DNA of 64,000 nt from Euryarchaeota archaeon UBA443 (lineage in GTDB: Archaea; Thermoplasmatota; Poseidoniia; Poseidoniales; Poseidoniaceae): contig DAKS01000039.1 in assembly GCA_002499195.1 (NCBI GenBank), forward strand, positions 23,766-87,765, written 5' to 3'. Made by a program: the position numbers and the translations under genes. Below are positions 63,247 to 64,000 of this stretch, piece by piece (within the stretch, counting starts at the first letter, position 1; the number at the start of each line of letters is the position of its first letter). The notes beneath the pieces were generated by a model. It searched no databases and had not been told where the DNA came from. It was given only the letters and a program-made list of their open reading frames with translations.

Positions 63247-63954
63247 ATGATCACCAAGCAAACCCGTGTTGTTATACTAACAGGTGCAGGAATTAGCGCC
63301 GAATCAGGAATTCGGACCTTTCGAGCAGCGGATGGACTTTGGGAAGATCATCGAATCGAAGAAGTTGCCACACCTGAAGGTTGGGAAGCCAATCCACAAC
63401 TTGTTTGGTCATTCTATCAACAACGAAGACGTCAACTCCTAGAAGTTGAGTCCAATAGCGGTCACAAAGCTCTGGTCGAACTTGAGAAATATTTGGACAA
63501 CTTCTTGCTCGTAACACAGAATGTAGATAATTTGCATGAACGTGCTGGTTCACAAAATCTGATTCACATGCATGGTGAATTGGAAAAACTTCGATGTCAA
63601 GAATGTCAACATATTGAGTCTATGATGGAAGAGGAACATCTTGGAGAGGAATTCATTTCTTGCAGACAATGCGGTGCTCGATTACGACCTCATATCGTAT
63701 GGTTCAATGAAATGCCACTACAATTGCCTGAGATTGAGAAAGCACTCACTCAGTGTGATGTATTCATCGCTATCGGAACAAGTGGTCACGTTTATCCTGC
63801 AAGTGGATTCTTACATACTGCACGTCTCAATGGATCACACACGATAGGCATCAATCTAGATCCTCCTGAAAATGTCTATTTCTTTGATGAATTCTTTCAA
63901 GGAAAGGCTGGAGAAATCTTACCCCATCTTGTTCAAAGATGGACAGAAGAATAG
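63247..63954 (+). CDS. cobB: Sirtuin (NAD-dependent protein deacylase)
   Basis: 235 residues. GAGISAESGIRTFR (NAD site), TQNVDNLHERAG (catalytic His follows in IHMHGE), a four-Cys zinc site (CQEC...CRQC) and GTSGHVYPASG. The Tyr-x-x-Arg in FYQQRRRQ is the class III signature that accommodates succinyl or malonyl groups in SIRT5 and CobB, so desuccinylation is possible besides deacetylation. It begins 26 bases after the actin-like gene and ends 46 bases from the window edge. Confidence 0.9.
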   Translation: MITKQTRVVILTGAGISAESGIRTFRAADGLWEDHRIEEVATPEGWEANPQLVWSFYQQRRRQLLEVESNSGHKALVELEKYLDNFLLVTQNVDNLHERAGSQNLIHMHGELEKLRCQECQHIESMMEEEHLGEEFISCRQCGARLRPHIVWFNEMPLQLPEIEKALTQCDVFIAIGTSGHVYPASGFLHTARLNGSHTIGINLDPPENVYFFDEFFQGKAGEILPHLVQRWTEE

Positions 63955-64000
63955 GACGGACTGAAAACCCTAGAAGATAATTTCCTCATACACATGGGTA

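Noticed and set aside
1..64000. CRISPR arrays, insertion sequences, prophage, tRNA or rRNA genes
   Set aside because: No regularly spaced repeats, transposase motifs, att-like duplications, CCA-ended cloverleaf candidates or rRNA-like conserved stretches were seen; gaps between genes are too short for most of these.

Overview
The window is a gene-dense stretch of archaeal chromosome with moderate to low GC. The archaeal information-processing set is clear: EF-2, uS12, uS7, eL43, proteasome alpha, exosome Rrp4/Rrp41/Rrp42, SBDS, a Pcc1-like KEOPS subunit, prefoldin beta, RFC large subunit, SRP54, archaeal-type ProRS and GlyRS, KptA, TiaS and Dph6. Large surface proteins with thrombospondin type-3-like Asp-rich repeats, an OPT peptide transporter, futalosine-pathway menaquinone genes and an archaeosortase best fit a marine planktonic Thermoplasmatota archaeon, probably Ca. 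Poseidoniales (Marine Group II). That placement is inference from gene content, not from a marker tree. I see no rRNA, tRNA, CRISPR array, insertion sequence or phage genes, and no gap above about 160 bases.

Layout. 1-8.7 kb: the end of a surface protein, mqnE-mqnA, a P2-type cation ATPase and, divergently, an OPT transporter. 8.7-13.4 kb: split transketolase and transaldolase, a small membrane protein and proS. 13.4-16.4 kb (minus): an ArsA/Get3-like ATPase with a C-terminal Hsp20-like domain, srp54 and an ArsC-like protein. 16.5-22 kb: membrane and transglutaminase-like proteins, then trkA-trkH. 22-25.2 kb (minus): glyS-rfcL. 25.3-31 kb: a ferredoxin and a 1763-residue Lhr-type helicase. 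31-35.7 kb: a large C-type-lectin/LamG surface protein convergent with an archaeosortase. 35.7-41.3 kb: GmhB-like phosphatase, TiaS, small membrane proteins, a RadB-like protein with a degenerate P-loop, purB and dph6. 41.4-48.1 kb: the proteasome-exosome superoperon (psmA-SBDS-rrp4-rrp41-rrp42-eL43-pcc1-pfdB-DHH-helical repeat protein). 48.1-51 kb (minus): Nudix, helical repeat protein, UbiD-family decarboxylase and a small membrane protein. 51.2-55 kb: rpsL-rpsG-fusA-MOSC. 55-58 kb (minus): isopentenyl phosphate kinase, a small membrane protein and a fused IDI-1/GGPP synthase. 58-64 kb: KptA, thiolase with a DUF35-like partner, a zinc-ribbon protein, a MamK/MreB-like actin and a sirtuin.

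Themes. Isoprenoid (ether lipid) genes recur: thiolase plus partner, a UbiD of the archaeal subclass that includes anhydromevalonate phosphate decarboxylase, IPK, and a single polypeptide joining IPP isomerase to prenyl synthase. Dph6 and its EF-2 target are both present. The most unusual items are the IDI-GGPPS fusion, the MamK-like actin with codon bias like that of ribosomal genes, the apparent loss of the P-loop in a RadB-like protein, and a TiaS gene whose conserved N-terminus starts upstream of any canonical start codon.
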